NCBI GenBank assembly: GCA_903905455.1
Contig: CAIVGN010000072.1
Span: 1-64,000, forward strand
Direction: 5' to 3'
Length of the DNA: 64,000 nt
Origin: an uncultured Archangium sp.
GTDB taxonomy: Bacteria; Myxococcota; Myxococcia; Myxococcales; Myxococcaceae
Both the position numbers and the translations under genes were made by a program. Below are positions 35,484 to 43,168 of the stretch, piece by piece (position 1 is the stretch's first letter; every line of letters begins with the position of its first letter). The notes beneath the pieces were generated by a model, which was given only the letters and a program-made list of their open reading frames with translations, was not told the origin of the DNA and searched no databases.

Positions 35484-35739
35484 CTTCGATGATGCGTTGG
35501 CCGGGACGGGCGCGGACGACTACCGCCTCGAGCAGCAAGACGCGCGGCGCTTCAGGCTCGCGGTGCTCGATGAACGCGCCGCGCCCGCGTGTCTCGCGGC
35601 GCTGCAGCGGCTCTCCGGGACGGGCGCGGACGTCGCGGTGACGGCGGTGCAGGCGCTTCCCCCCGAGCGCTCGGGCAACAACCGCGTCGCCGACCGCGCG
35701 TTCCCGGTCGACCTGGGGTCACTCACCGCACGTGGCTGA
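35484..35739 (+). pseudogene. Isolated 3' gene tail ending FPVDLGSLTARG
   Basis: On the + strand the frame reads HFDDALAGTGADDYRLEQQ, RRFRLAVLDERAAPACLAAL, then NNRVADRAFPVDLGS and a TGA at 35737-35739. It looks like a real C-terminal region, but no start or upstream body is present: the frame runs antisense into the giant lipoprotein. Parent not recognised. It converges on the inverted-repeat element at 35809. Confidence 0.4.
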
Positions 35740-35808
35740 GCTGGCTTCCCGCCCGGGCGGGGCATGCGTGGGGAGCGCGCTGCAGGTGCACCGACTCGGC
35801 CGCCGGTG

Positions 35809-35858
35809 CACCCGGGTTGGATTGAGCACGTCAGGGCGACCCTCAAACAACCCAGGTG
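35809..35858. repeat. 50-bp inverted-repeat element, copy 3
   Basis: CACCCGGGTTG (35809-35819) and CAACCCAGGTG (35848-35858), one mismatch, spacer exactly 28 nt. The spacer pairs internally through TTGAG/CTCAA and GTC/GAC, different bases from copy 1 but the same nested arrangement. It lies between convergent gene tails whose stops are at 35739 (+) and 35865 (-). Confidence 0.75.
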
Positions 35859-35864
35859 GCACCT

Positions 35865-35999
35865 TCACGAAGTACGGGTCACGCGCGTGCCGAGATGTTC
35901 GAGGTCGCGGAGCCAGCGAGCGTCGAGCACGGCAGCCGCCCACTCGAACGCCGCCTCCCTCAGGGCCGCTGCTTCACCGGCCCGGCAGATCGCTGCGCC
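35865..35999 (-). pseudogene. Isolated 3' gene tail ending LGTRVTRTS
   Basis: On the - strand the frame reads AAICRAGEAAALREAAFEW, AAAVLDARWLRDLEHLGTRV and TRTS with TGA at 35865-35867. It is a plausible amphipathic C-terminus. An in-frame stop lies just upstream, so the body of the gene is gone. Its stop is 6 nt from the inverted-repeat element. Confidence 0.4.
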
Positions 36000-36008
36000 T
36001 CGCCTCAA

Positions 36009-36074
36009 CTACCAGCCGAAGGAGCCACCCTGTTGCGTGACCACCTCGAACACGCCATCGCGCTTCGAGGCGCC
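36009..36074 (-). pseudogene. Isolated 3' gene tail ending TQQGGSFGW
   Basis: On the - strand the frame reads GASKRDGVFEVVTQQGGS then FGW and a TAG at 36009-36011, directly downstream of the gene ending at 36086. It is short and lacks a start, so it is a weak call, but its character and position match the other tails in this zone. Confidence 0.3.
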
Positions 36075-36085
36075 TCACCCCGAAT

Positions 36086-37045
36086 TCAGAAGTGGGCGAA
36101 GTAGTCGACCGCCGGGCCCAGCGCCTCGAGCAGCCCGAGATCATTCCCCCGCGGCCGTCCCGCTGACGCCACGCGGGGCTGGCCGTCGTCCCCCACGCCG
36201 CCGGGCCGCAACAGGGCGAGCGCGCGTTGCTTCGGGTCCTTGGAGATGATCAACACCAGCTCCCCCCGCTCGGCCGCGGCCAGCGCGTTCTTCTGGTCGA
36301 CCTTCACCCAGCCGCGGCCCACGCACTCGAAGCGCACCCAGTCGATGGTCTGGGCCAGGGACAGCTCGCGGCCTCCGCGGTTGTGGGCGATCTCGCAGTC
36401 CATCGCCAACGAGACGTCCCACGCGAAGACGTGCGCGCGGGGTTCGGCGGCGGGGCTGTTCACGGCGTAGCGCGGGTTGTGACCGCAGGCGAACTGGTCG
36501 ATGACGGTCCACAGCAGGCGGGCGGCGCGGCGACGGGGGCGGCTCTGCACCGGTGGCTGCACGGCGCGCCAGGTCTCCTGGTCGGTGACCTCGGGGGCAG
36601 GCTGCTCGCCGTCGTAGAACTCGATGGTATTGGTGGTGGGCTCGTCGAGGTCCAGCTCCACGCTCTTGGTGCGGCCGAGCACGACGTCGAGCTGGGTGCG
36701 CTCTTCCTGGTCGAAGCCCGACGAGGCCATGCGCTTCTGGATGACGTTCGACTTGCGGCGCGGCGGCTGCACCAGCGGGCTGGGGCCGACGGGCCGGAGG
36801 TTGTTCGACGACGGTCCCGCCACGCGCGGGAGGTTGCTCATGCTCGTGGAGGTCTTCTCCTCGCTGCCGAAGGGGTTGGCCCGGGGCACGTTGGTGACGG
36901 TGCGGGTGCGGGTGCCTCCCACGGGCGCGAGGTCGAAGAGCGAGTCGGAGGTCCCGCGGGGCGTGGCGCGGGCCACCTGCACGGGCCTCGGGCCCAGCGG
37001 GGGCGCCTTCGGTGGCTGCTTCGGCTTTCCGTCACCCCCTGCCAT
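36086..37045 (-). CDS. Protein with a CHAP-like amidase domain that appears catalytically dead
   Basis: A 319-residue protein with no signal peptide. Residues 1-~170 are Pro/Arg-rich and disordered. The C-terminal domain (GHNPRYAVNSPAAEPRAHVF, AWDVSLAMDCEIAHNRGG, LALLRPGGVGDDGQPRVASA) resembles a family of CHAP-like peptidoglycan amidases in which the first block normally reads YCNxFVWDV and the later one GHxAxxRPG. Here the Cys position is Ala and the His position is Ala, so hydrolysis is unlikely. That family match is from memory of the pattern, not a search. It might bind a wall substrate or a partner. Its 3' end recurs at 26860-26966. Confidence 0.55.
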   Translation of the reverse strand: MAGGDGKPKQPPKAPPLGPRPVQVARATPRGTSDSLFDLAPVGGTRTRTVTNVPRANPFGSEEKTSTSMSNLPRVAGPSSNNLRPVGPSPLVQPPRRKSNVIQKRMASSGFDQEERTQLDVVLGRTKSVELDLDEPTTNTIEFYDGEQPAPEVTDQETWRAVQPPVQSRPRRRAARLLWTVIDQFACGHNPRYAVNSPAAEPRAHVFAWDVSLAMDCEIAHNRGGRELSLAQTIDWVRFECVGRGWVKVDQKNALAAAERGELVLIISKDPKQRALALLRPGGVGDDGQPRVASAGRPRGNDLGLLEALGPAVDYFAHF

Positions 37046-37090
37046 GCGGCGCAGAGTGTACGTCGGTTCGCGCGTTCCCGCTGCGCGACG

Positions 37091-38191
37091 CTAGGCCGCC
37101 GCGGCGTTGCGCAGCCCCTCGGCGATGGTGGTGGCGATGGCCTTGCCCACCGCGATGAGGGGAATGATGACCAACATGCCCACCACCCCGCCCAGGGTGC
37201 CACCCACGGCGATGCCCACGATGACGGTGAGCGGGTGCATGTCGAGGCTCTTCCCCATCACCAGCGGGCTGATCAGCATCGCGTCGACCAGGTGCACCAC
37301 CACGTAGACGATGATCAGCGAGACCATCGAGGGCGCCGCGGGGTCGAGCAGCGAGAACAGCAACCCCGCCGACGCGCCGATGAACGGCCCCACGAAGGGG
37401 ATGACGTTCGCCGCGCCGAAGAGCACCGCGAAGAGGAACGCGTTGGGCATGCCCAGCAGCAACAGCGGCAGGGCGACGATGATGGTGACGAGCAGGTTCT
37501 CGACGGCGGTGCCGATGAGGTACGAGCTGATCTGCCGGTCGATGCGGTGGAGCATCAACAAGGCGTTCTCGAAGTGCCGGTTGGGCATCAGCGCCACCAC
37601 GGCCTTCTTCATCACCGAGCCGTCGAGCAGCACGAAGAAGGCGACCACGAAGCCCAGGGCCACGGAGCCCGCGTGCGAGAGCACGTCGAGCGCCATCGCC
37701 GGGAGCCCCTCGACGAGGGTGCGACGCTGGTGCTGCAGCAGCGAACGCAGCTTCTCGAAGGCCGCGGTCCAGTTCACCGCCGGGTAGCTCGTGGTCAGCG
37801 AGCCCTGCCACTGGCCGATGCGCCGCTCGAGCTGGAGTTCGAAGACGCTCTGCTCGCCCTCCTTCGGGGCCTCCATCAGCCACGACTCGATCGACGGGAC
37901 GACGCCGGCCACGAGCAAGGCCACGGCGCCGAGCACCAGGCCGAAGCAGATGCTCACCGCCGCCGAGCGCGAGAGCCCGCGGTTCTCCAGGCGGTCGGCC
38001 AGCGGGCCCAGCACGTAGGAGAGCAGGAACCCCAGGACCACCGGCAGTGCGAGGAAGCGCAGCACCCACGCCACGCCCAGCCCGAGGCCCAGGCCGGCGA
38101 GCACCACGATGGCGCGCACCACCTTCCCGGCGAGCGTGAGCTCCTGGCGCGGGGGAATGAGGGTGCCCGCGGGAAAGACGGCGGGCGTCAC
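37091..38191 (-). CDS. AI-2E family (PerM/TqsA-like) membrane transporter
   Basis: A 366-residue protein from GTG 38191 (VTPAVFPAGT) with about eight membrane helices and the family landmarks VLGFLLSYVLGPLADRLE, FVVAFFVLLDGS, GAANVIPFVGPFIGA and the C-terminal GVVGMLVIIPLIAV. Family members export small molecules (autoinducer-2 in TqsA, sodium/proton exchange in others); the substrate here is unknown. The GTG overlaps the stop of the cNMP-domain gene by 4 nt, so the upstream protein may gate or report on it. Confidence 0.88.
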   Translation of the reverse strand: MTPAVFPAGTLIPPRQELTLAGKVVRAIVVLAGLGLGLGVAWVLRFLALPVVLGFLLSYVLGPLADRLENRGLSRSAAVSICFGLVLGAVALLVAGVVPSIESWLMEAPKEGEQSVFELQLERRIGQWQGSLTTSYPAVNWTAAFEKLRSLLQHQRRTLVEGLPAMALDVLSHAGSVALGFVVAFFVLLDGSVMKKAVVALMPNRHFENALLMLHRIDRQISSYLIGTAVENLLVTIIVALPLLLLGMPNAFLFAVLFGAANVIPFVGPFIGASAGLLFSLLDPAAPSMVSLIIVYVVVHLVDAMLISPLVMGKSLDMHPLTVIVGIAVGGTLGGVVGMLVIIPLIAVGKAIATTIAEGLRNAAAA

Positions 38192-38721
38192 TTCGGCACC
38201 GGGGCGGCGGGGGTGGCCGCGGCGGCGCGGGCGCGCATGAGGTCCGACAGCTCCCGCAGGCGCAGGCCGGTCATGCGCGCGAGGTTCCACACCACGCGGG
38301 CGCCCAGCTTCGAGTCGCGGTCGAGCAACTGCTCGAGGTCGGGCTGGAAAAGGCCCAGCAGCACCGAGGGCTTGCGCACCACGCAGGTCGCGGTGCGGGG
38401 CGACGACTCGAGCAGCGCGAGCTCCCCGAAGAACTGGCGGTCTCCCAGGCTCACCACCGCCTGCTCACCGCCGTCGGCCATGCGCAGGACGATGTCCACC
38501 GCGCCCTGCTTGATGATGTACATGCCCGCGCCGGTCTGTCCTTCGCGGAAGACGACCTCGCCGGGCTCGTAGTGGCGCTCGTGGAGCAGCTTCGCCAGCC
38601 GCTTCAACTCCGCGTCCTTCAGGTCTCGAAACAGGGGGATGGCGCGCAGCGTGGCCAACTCATCACCGGCGACCTGGACCGCGGCCGGCGGCCTCCACAG
38701 CGCGACTTCTGTTTCGAGCAT
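38188..38721 (-). CDS. Stand-alone cyclic nucleotide-binding domain protein
   Basis: A 177-residue protein with a single CRP-like cNMP domain: GEVVFREGQTGAGMYIIKQG, then the phosphate-binding cassette FFGELALLESSPRTATCV with the conserved Glu and Arg. There is no helix-turn-helix after it, only a helical tail (LRLRELSDLMRARAAAA), so it is not a DNA-binding regulator. Coupling to the AI-2E transporter gene suggests it regulates that protein. Confidence 0.85.
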   Translation of the reverse strand: MLETEVALWRPPAAVQVAGDELATLRAIPLFRDLKDAELKRLAKLLHERHYEPGEVVFREGQTGAGMYIIKQGAVDIVLRMADGGEQAVVSLGDRQFFGELALLESSPRTATCVVRKPSVLLGLFQPDLEQLLDRDSKLGARVVWNLARMTGLRLRELSDLMRARAAAATPAAPVPK

Positions 38722-38785
38722 GAACGCCGATTCGTAGCAGCCGAAGCCGGGCGCGCAACTTTGCCGCCCCCTCAGCGCGCCTGGT

Positions 38786-39601
38786 TCACCAGCACTCGGC
38801 GAAGACCGACGAGGGGTTGCAATTGGTGGTGACGCTGCAGCTCGCCGAGCCGATGCAGTTGCCCAACCAGGTCATGCCGTTGCCGCACTGCCAGGCCGAG
38901 AGGTCGACCTTCGAGTTGTAGTTCGCGCCGTGGAAGCCGACCGCCCACTTCACGACGCCCGGGGCGCAGCTGATGGAGCAGGTCACGGCGGTGCAGTTGG
39001 CGCTGGCCATGAACGAGGGGCGCCGCGCCGTTCCGCCCGAACCGGCGATGGTGCCGTTCGCCGCGAGGGTGATGCTGCCGTTGATGGCCAGGTTGCCCGC
39101 GCTGTCGAGCGAGGCGATCTTCGTGTTGTTGTTGTAGAAAGCGAAGCCGCCGGGCCCCAACCCGGGGAAGTTCTGGAAGTCGCTCTCGCCGGTGCCGGCG
39201 GACTTGTTCCAGGTGAGGTTCAGGCCCGACGCGGAGTCGACCATCGCTGCGCGAACGGCCCCGACGCTGGTGATGGATTGGGCGGTGATGTTGGTGTTGC
39301 TGATGGTGCCGGTCTTCGCTTCGACCCAGGTGGCCAACTGCTGGAAGTTGGCGTTCACGTCAGCCGCGACGGCGGGGTTGTTGGGGCAGAAGGTGACCAT
39401 GGGCGCGGGCAGCGTCTGGGCGCAGGTCGCGGCCCACGCAGTGCTGGCCCACAGCGGGACCACCGCGGCGAACAACACCACCGCCATGGCGACGAAGACG
39501 CGGTGCCGCTTGCGGGGGGCCTTCGACTTCGCGGACTGGGTGGCGAGCACGCGCTCCAGCTGGTCGACGCGGGCCTGCAGTTGTTCGAGATCGGTCGACA
39601 T
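38786..39601 (-). CDS. Membrane-anchored tail-fibre-like surface protein
   Basis: A 271-residue protein. An N-terminal coiled coil (MSTDLEQLQARVDQLERVL) on the cytoplasmic side leads into one membrane helix (VFVAMAVVLFAAVVPLW), then a secreted region with NPAVAADVNANFQQLATWVE, a Gly/Asn/Thr-rich stretch resembling trimeric fibre or pilus-tip stalks, and a C-terminal domain with six to eight cysteines. Many myxobacterial genomes carry such proteins. The heptads suggest it oligomerises; ligand unknown. Confidence 0.65.
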   Translation of the reverse strand: MSTDLEQLQARVDQLERVLATQSAKSKAPRKRHRVFVAMAVVLFAAVVPLWASTAWAATCAQTLPAPMVTFCPNNPAVAADVNANFQQLATWVEAKTGTISNTNITAQSITSVGAVRAAMVDSASGLNLTWNKSAGTGESDFQNFPGLGPGGFAFYNNNTKIASLDSAGNLAINGSITLAANGTIAGSGGTARRPSFMASANCTAVTCSISCAPGVVKWAVGFHGANYNSKVDLSAWQCGNGMTWLGNCIGSASCSVTTNCNPSSVFAECW

Positions 39602-39703
39602 GGCGGGTTCACCGGGGTGATCGTTGGAGAAGCACCAAAGTAGCGCTTCTTAACGAACGGCCCTGCGCGGCGGGGGCCTAATTTCCCGCCGCGGCCCGTG
39701 ACC

Positions 39704-41083
39704 TCAGGGCGCGGTGATCAGGCAGCGCGTGATGGGCAGCATCTGGTCGGCCGTCACGTAGAGGAAGTACTGCTGGCCCGACACGAGCGCTGCCGGCGCC
39801 CCGGCGACGGGGAAGCGCTGGCTGAGGCCTTCGGGCACCACGCCGTACTTCACCGTGCCGTTGACCAACGGCGTGCCCGTGGGAGGAACGTCGAGGCGCC
39901 ACAGCGTACCCTCGGGGAGATCGAGATTCGGGAACACCGTCGGCGCCCGCGAGGTCGCGCCCATCACGTACACGTAGCGCGCGCGCCCGTTGCCCCAGGT
40001 GATGGTGCCGTCAGCCGCGATGCCCTCTCGCCCCTCGCAGGCCTTGGGCTGGAAGTAGAACTGCTCCGAGAGCGGTCCCAGGCCGTCGGGCACGCGGGCC
40101 ATCGCCTCGGCCGTCAACCCGCGGTGCTCGAACTCGCGCGTCCAGAAGGCCTTCATGCGCGTGCGGTCGGTGGTGAGGAAGACGGAGTCGGTGGGATGGT
40201 CGAGGTCTGACTTGGAGAAGCCGTTGTTCAGCGCTGCGGGCCACCCGCCCAGGGGGATGGTGCTCACCACGCCGGCGCCCTGCGCGATGCCACGGTCGGT
40301 GAACTGGTTGGCGAGGCTGCCTTCCTTGTCGATGTCGAAGAGCGAGGCCGCGCCGTTGGGCGACGCCGCGGAGTGGCAGCACACGCACGAGGCCGCGTTG
40401 ATCTGCGAGCGCACCCAGGCTTCCTCGGCGAGGTAGGCCGGGTCGCTGCGGCGCGCGTCGGGGTCAGCGAAAGTGGAGTTCGGGTCCTTCGCGTAATACG
40501 GCCGGCCGCTGCGCGAGTTGTCGCAGTTGGCGTCCTTGCGGAACGAGCGCCCTTCCTCGGTCGCGCCGTGAATGCCCTCGTACACGCACACCTGGCCGCC
40601 ATCGGAGTGTCCCGCAGGCTCGCCCGCCGCCGGCGTGAAGCACACGTGCCGGGGCTCGGCGAAGGCGTTCTCGAGGACCACGAGCTCGTCGTTCGCGCCG
40701 CCGCAGATGGGCGAGGGGTCCCAGTAGCCACCCGCGAAGGTCTCACAGCCGGTGCGCGCCGAACCGCACTTCCCGGTGTTCTCGGTCACCATGTAGATGC
40801 GCGTCTGCTCCGGCTTGCGCGCGTCGAGACAGGCCCCGAGGAAGGTCTTCGGCGTACAGACGGTGCCGCTCTCGAAGGCTCCCTTGGCGTCGGCGCAGTC
40901 CTTCTCGGCGTCCGCGACCTTCCAGGCGCCCAGGTAGTCTTTGCATTCCGAGAGCTTGCTGAAGGCACCGGTGTAGGCGCAGTGGCCGACGCGGACTGAG
41001 GAGAGCTGGGGGGCGCTCGAGGGCGGCGTGCAGCCGGCGACGACGAGGGGCACGACGAGAGCAGTAAGCGTTCGGATCTTCAT
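39704..41083 (-). CDS. Secreted lipoprotein with a possible c-type haem motif
   Basis: A 459-residue lipoprotein from ATG 41083 (MKIRTLTALVVPLVVAGC, Cys ~18). It is Cys-rich (YWDPSPICGG, GACLDARKPEQ) and contains ASCVCCHSAASPNG near residue 235, which fits the CxxCH haem-attachment pattern and is followed by Met/His-rich sequence. Secreted single-haem lipoproteins with this arrangement exist in myxobacteria. Electron transfer is possible but unproven; the motif could also be chance in a disulfide-rich protein. It is transcribed alone, divergently from the zinc-ribbon gene at 41196. Confidence 0.65.
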   Translation of the reverse strand: MKIRTLTALVVPLVVAGCTPPSSAPQLSSVRVGHCAYTGAFSKLSECKDYLGAWKVADAEKDCADAKGAFESGTVCTPKTFLGACLDARKPEQTRIYMVTENTGKCGSARTGCETFAGGYWDPSPICGGANDELVVLENAFAEPRHVCFTPAAGEPAGHSDGGQVCVYEGIHGATEEGRSFRKDANCDNSRSGRPYYAKDPNSTFADPDARRSDPAYLAEEAWVRSQINAASCVCCHSAASPNGAASLFDIDKEGSLANQFTDRGIAQGAGVVSTIPLGGWPAALNNGFSKSDLDHPTDSVFLTTDRTRMKAFWTREFEHRGLTAEAMARVPDGLGPLSEQFYFQPKACEGREGIAADGTITWGNGRARYVYVMGATSRAPTVFPNLDLPEGTLWRLDVPPTGTPLVNGTVKYGVVPEGLSQRFPVAGAPAALVSGQQYFLYVTADQMLPITRCLITAP

Positions 41084-41195
41084 GGCGTGTGGGCCTACGG
41101 TTCGGAACACGGGTTGTTTCAAGCGTTCAAGCACGGCGACCCGGCCGTCGCGAGAAACACCGACCGCAGTTGACGCCCCAGCGCGAGGAGACCGA

Positions 41196-42089
41196 ATGCC
41201 CACGAAAGAGTGCAACACCTGCGCGGTGCGAGACTCGCTGAGCGCCGACCCCGAGCGCCACTCCGGGAAGAGGTCGGCGCGGCCGTTTGCTCCTGGCCAG
41301 GGAGAATGGGACGCGTGCCCCGATTGTGGGCGGTGGTACCTGCGCACGCGGACCAACGCGGTCGCGCCGGGGTTGCGCCCCGTGGTCGTTGCGCGAGCGG
41401 CCCCGGTGATGACCGAGCCCGTACAGGTCTTGCGGTGCCCGAGCTGTGGCTCCACCCGGGTGACGGAGAACACGTGGCCCCTGCTCCTGGGCGACGAGGT
41501 GCGGCTGGCGTGCGACGCCTGTCACCGCGAAGACTCCGTGGTGTACCCCGCCCGCGACGGGTGGATCACCCTCCTGGACCTCCCGAAGGGCCAGCGCGTG
41601 CTCCCCGACTTCATTGCGCTCGCCGACGAGGGACCGGCCGTGGCCGTCGAGCGTCCAGCACCCCGCACTCCGGCACCGGCTCCGCAGCCCGCACCGGTCA
41701 AAGCGGAGCCCGAGCCACGGGCGCCTCCCGCGGGCTGTCCTCGCTGCACGGGTGCCTCGGCAGGGGACGCGTGGGCGGCGGTCAAGGGCAGCGCGACGCA
41801 CACCTTCGCCAATGAGCCACACTACGGCGTGCACGCGACGCGGTGCGCCTGCGGGCAACCCTTCGTCTTCGTCTTCACCGAGCGCGTCGACTACCAGGAC
41901 GGCTTCGATACCCAGGTCGAGCTCGCGGTGGCGCTCTGGTCCGAGGAGCTCGGCGAGCTCCAGGGAATGGGCAGCGCGGTGGGCACGAAGCTCACGCGCC
42001 TGGCGCAAGGCAGACCCTTCCTCATGAAGTCCACCGGGAATGAACCGCGGTGGGTCGACCGCGGCTTCTCCATCGGCCCGTACGGCTGA
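41196..42089 (+). CDS. Multi-zinc-ribbon protein
   Basis: A 297-residue soluble protein with a strong ribosome-binding site (GCGAGGAG, 5 nt spacing). Cys pairs recur: CNTC, CPDCGRWY, CPSCGSTR with CDACHRED, and CPRC with CACGQPF, giving at least two complete zinc ribbons. A Pro/Ala-rich linker (~residues 150-180) separates two halves; the C-terminal half has a compact beta domain (THTFANEPHYGVHATR). No signal peptide. I do not recognise the family; nucleic-acid or protein binding is the usual role of such ribbons. Confidence 0.7.
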   Translation: MPTKECNTCAVRDSLSADPERHSGKRSARPFAPGQGEWDACPDCGRWYLRTRTNAVAPGLRPVVVARAAPVMTEPVQVLRCPSCGSTRVTENTWPLLLGDEVRLACDACHREDSVVYPARDGWITLLDLPKGQRVLPDFIALADEGPAVAVERPAPRTPAPAPQPAPVKAEPEPRAPPAGCPRCTGASAGDAWAAVKGSATHTFANEPHYGVHATRCACGQPFVFVFTERVDYQDGFDTQVELAVALWSEELGELQGMGSAVGTKLTRLAQGRPFLMKSTGNEPRWVDRGFSIGPYG

Positions 42090-42111
42090 GCCTCGCGGCC
42101 GCAACGCTCGG

Positions 42112-43116
42112 TCATCGCCGCAGCTGGGGCGGAAAGAGCAACACGAACACGTCGCTCAGCTCGCGGCTGCGCTGCAGCCCGTTCGGCGCGAGGTGCACCC
42201 TGCCCTGAGGGAAGGTGAGCTCGACACGGCGGCTCACCTCGCCTCCACCCCGCGACTTCACGATGACGCGACGAAGCGTCTGGAGTTCTGACCAAAGGTA
42301 GCGGTGCCCGGCACGGTCGGTGATGCCCTCGGGGTCGATGAGCGCCGGCCAGTGGCGCGCGTTGAACCAGAGCACCAATGCCCCCAGGCCCATCGTGACG
42401 CCCCCGGCAAAGATCATCGCGACGAGGTAGCCGGCCGACAGCGAGACCGTCAGCGGCTTTCCTCCAAGGGACGGCCCCACCAACCGCGCGAGGCCCTGCG
42501 CGTACTGCCTCAAGGCCTCGTCGTCGGGCCCGACGGGGATCGGCAGCGGGGGCGCCAGCAGGAACAGCGCCAGCACCGACGGGACCAACAGCACCAGGAA
42601 GCCGGCCAGCGGGTACAGCTCCCGCGTAGCGAGGCCGGTGAGGCCAGCGCCCACCAGCACGACGGCTCCCAGCCGGGGCCACTTCAACAGGGCCAGCAGG
42701 CCGCCCAGCCCGGCCACGCCAAACGCCGCGGCCCAGAGCCAGTAGGTGTCGCGCAGGTCCTCGCGAAAGTCGCGCAGGCGAGTCTCGACCCACTCGTAGT
42801 CGTCCCGGTTCTGCCTCGGGGCCTGCTCGTCGGCCAGGGACTGCTGCAACCGCTCCACCGGGCGGAACGCGAACGAGTGGGCCGTGGGCGCGAAGACCTG
42901 GGCCAGGGGGAAGGCGTCTCCCGCGTGCGCCCAGTAGGTGACGGCCTTCTCGCCGCGGACCTCGTACGAGGGTTGCGTCCGCGAGGGGTCCCACTCGGAG
43001 ATGTAATCGAAGCGCCCCGCCTTCTCGTAGCCGAGCGCGCCCAGGGCGCCGAGGGCGAACATCAGGGGAAGGGTCACCACCAACAGCACGGCGCCCAGGA
43101 CTCGAGTGGGGTGCAT
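42112..43116 (-). CDS. Membrane protein of unknown function
   Basis: A 334-residue protein with an N-terminal signal-anchor (VLGAVLLVVTLPLMFALGAL), a ~90-residue outside domain (YISEWDPSRTQPSYEVRGEK), two or three central membrane helices, then another and a cytosolic C-terminal domain (SELQTLRRVIVKSRGGG) that resembles a PH-like lipid or membrane-associated fold. No enzyme motifs. It converges on the zinc-ribbon gene with a 22-nt gap. Confidence 0.65.
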   Translation of the reverse strand: MHPTRVLGAVLLVVTLPLMFALGALGALGYEKAGRFDYISEWDPSRTQPSYEVRGEKAVTYWAHAGDAFPLAQVFAPTAHSFAFRPVERLQQSLADEQAPRQNRDDYEWVETRLRDFREDLRDTYWLWAAAFGVAGLGGLLALLKWPRLGAVVLVGAGLTGLATRELYPLAGFLVLLVPSVLALFLLAPPLPIPVGPDDEALRQYAQGLARLVGPSLGGKPLTVSLSAGYLVAMIFAGGVTMGLGALVLWFNARHWPALIDPEGITDRAGHRYLWSELQTLRRVIVKSRGGGEVSRRVELTFPQGRVHLAPNGLQRSRELSDVFVLLFPPQLRR

Positions 43117-43168
43117 GAAGCCCGCACCCTACCCAGAGAAGGGGCGACTGCCCCCGTCCATCGATCAG

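Larger units (their letters stand above)
35350..36085. other. Gene-poor fossil zone 2
   Basis: This 736-bp gap between the giant lipoprotein and the pseudo-amidase gene holds no intact gene. It contains a + strand tail (35484-35739), the 50-bp inverted-repeat element (35809-35858) and two - strand tails (35865-35999 and 36009-36074). The first ~130 bp should hold the promoter of the giant lipoprotein operon, but no clear -35/-10 is visible. Confidence 0.55.

Noticed and set aside
33616-35739. A 707-codon + strand frame over the giant lipoprotein
   Set aside because: Most of it is antisense shadow; only the part after about 35484 has protein-like character and is annotated as a separate tail fragment.
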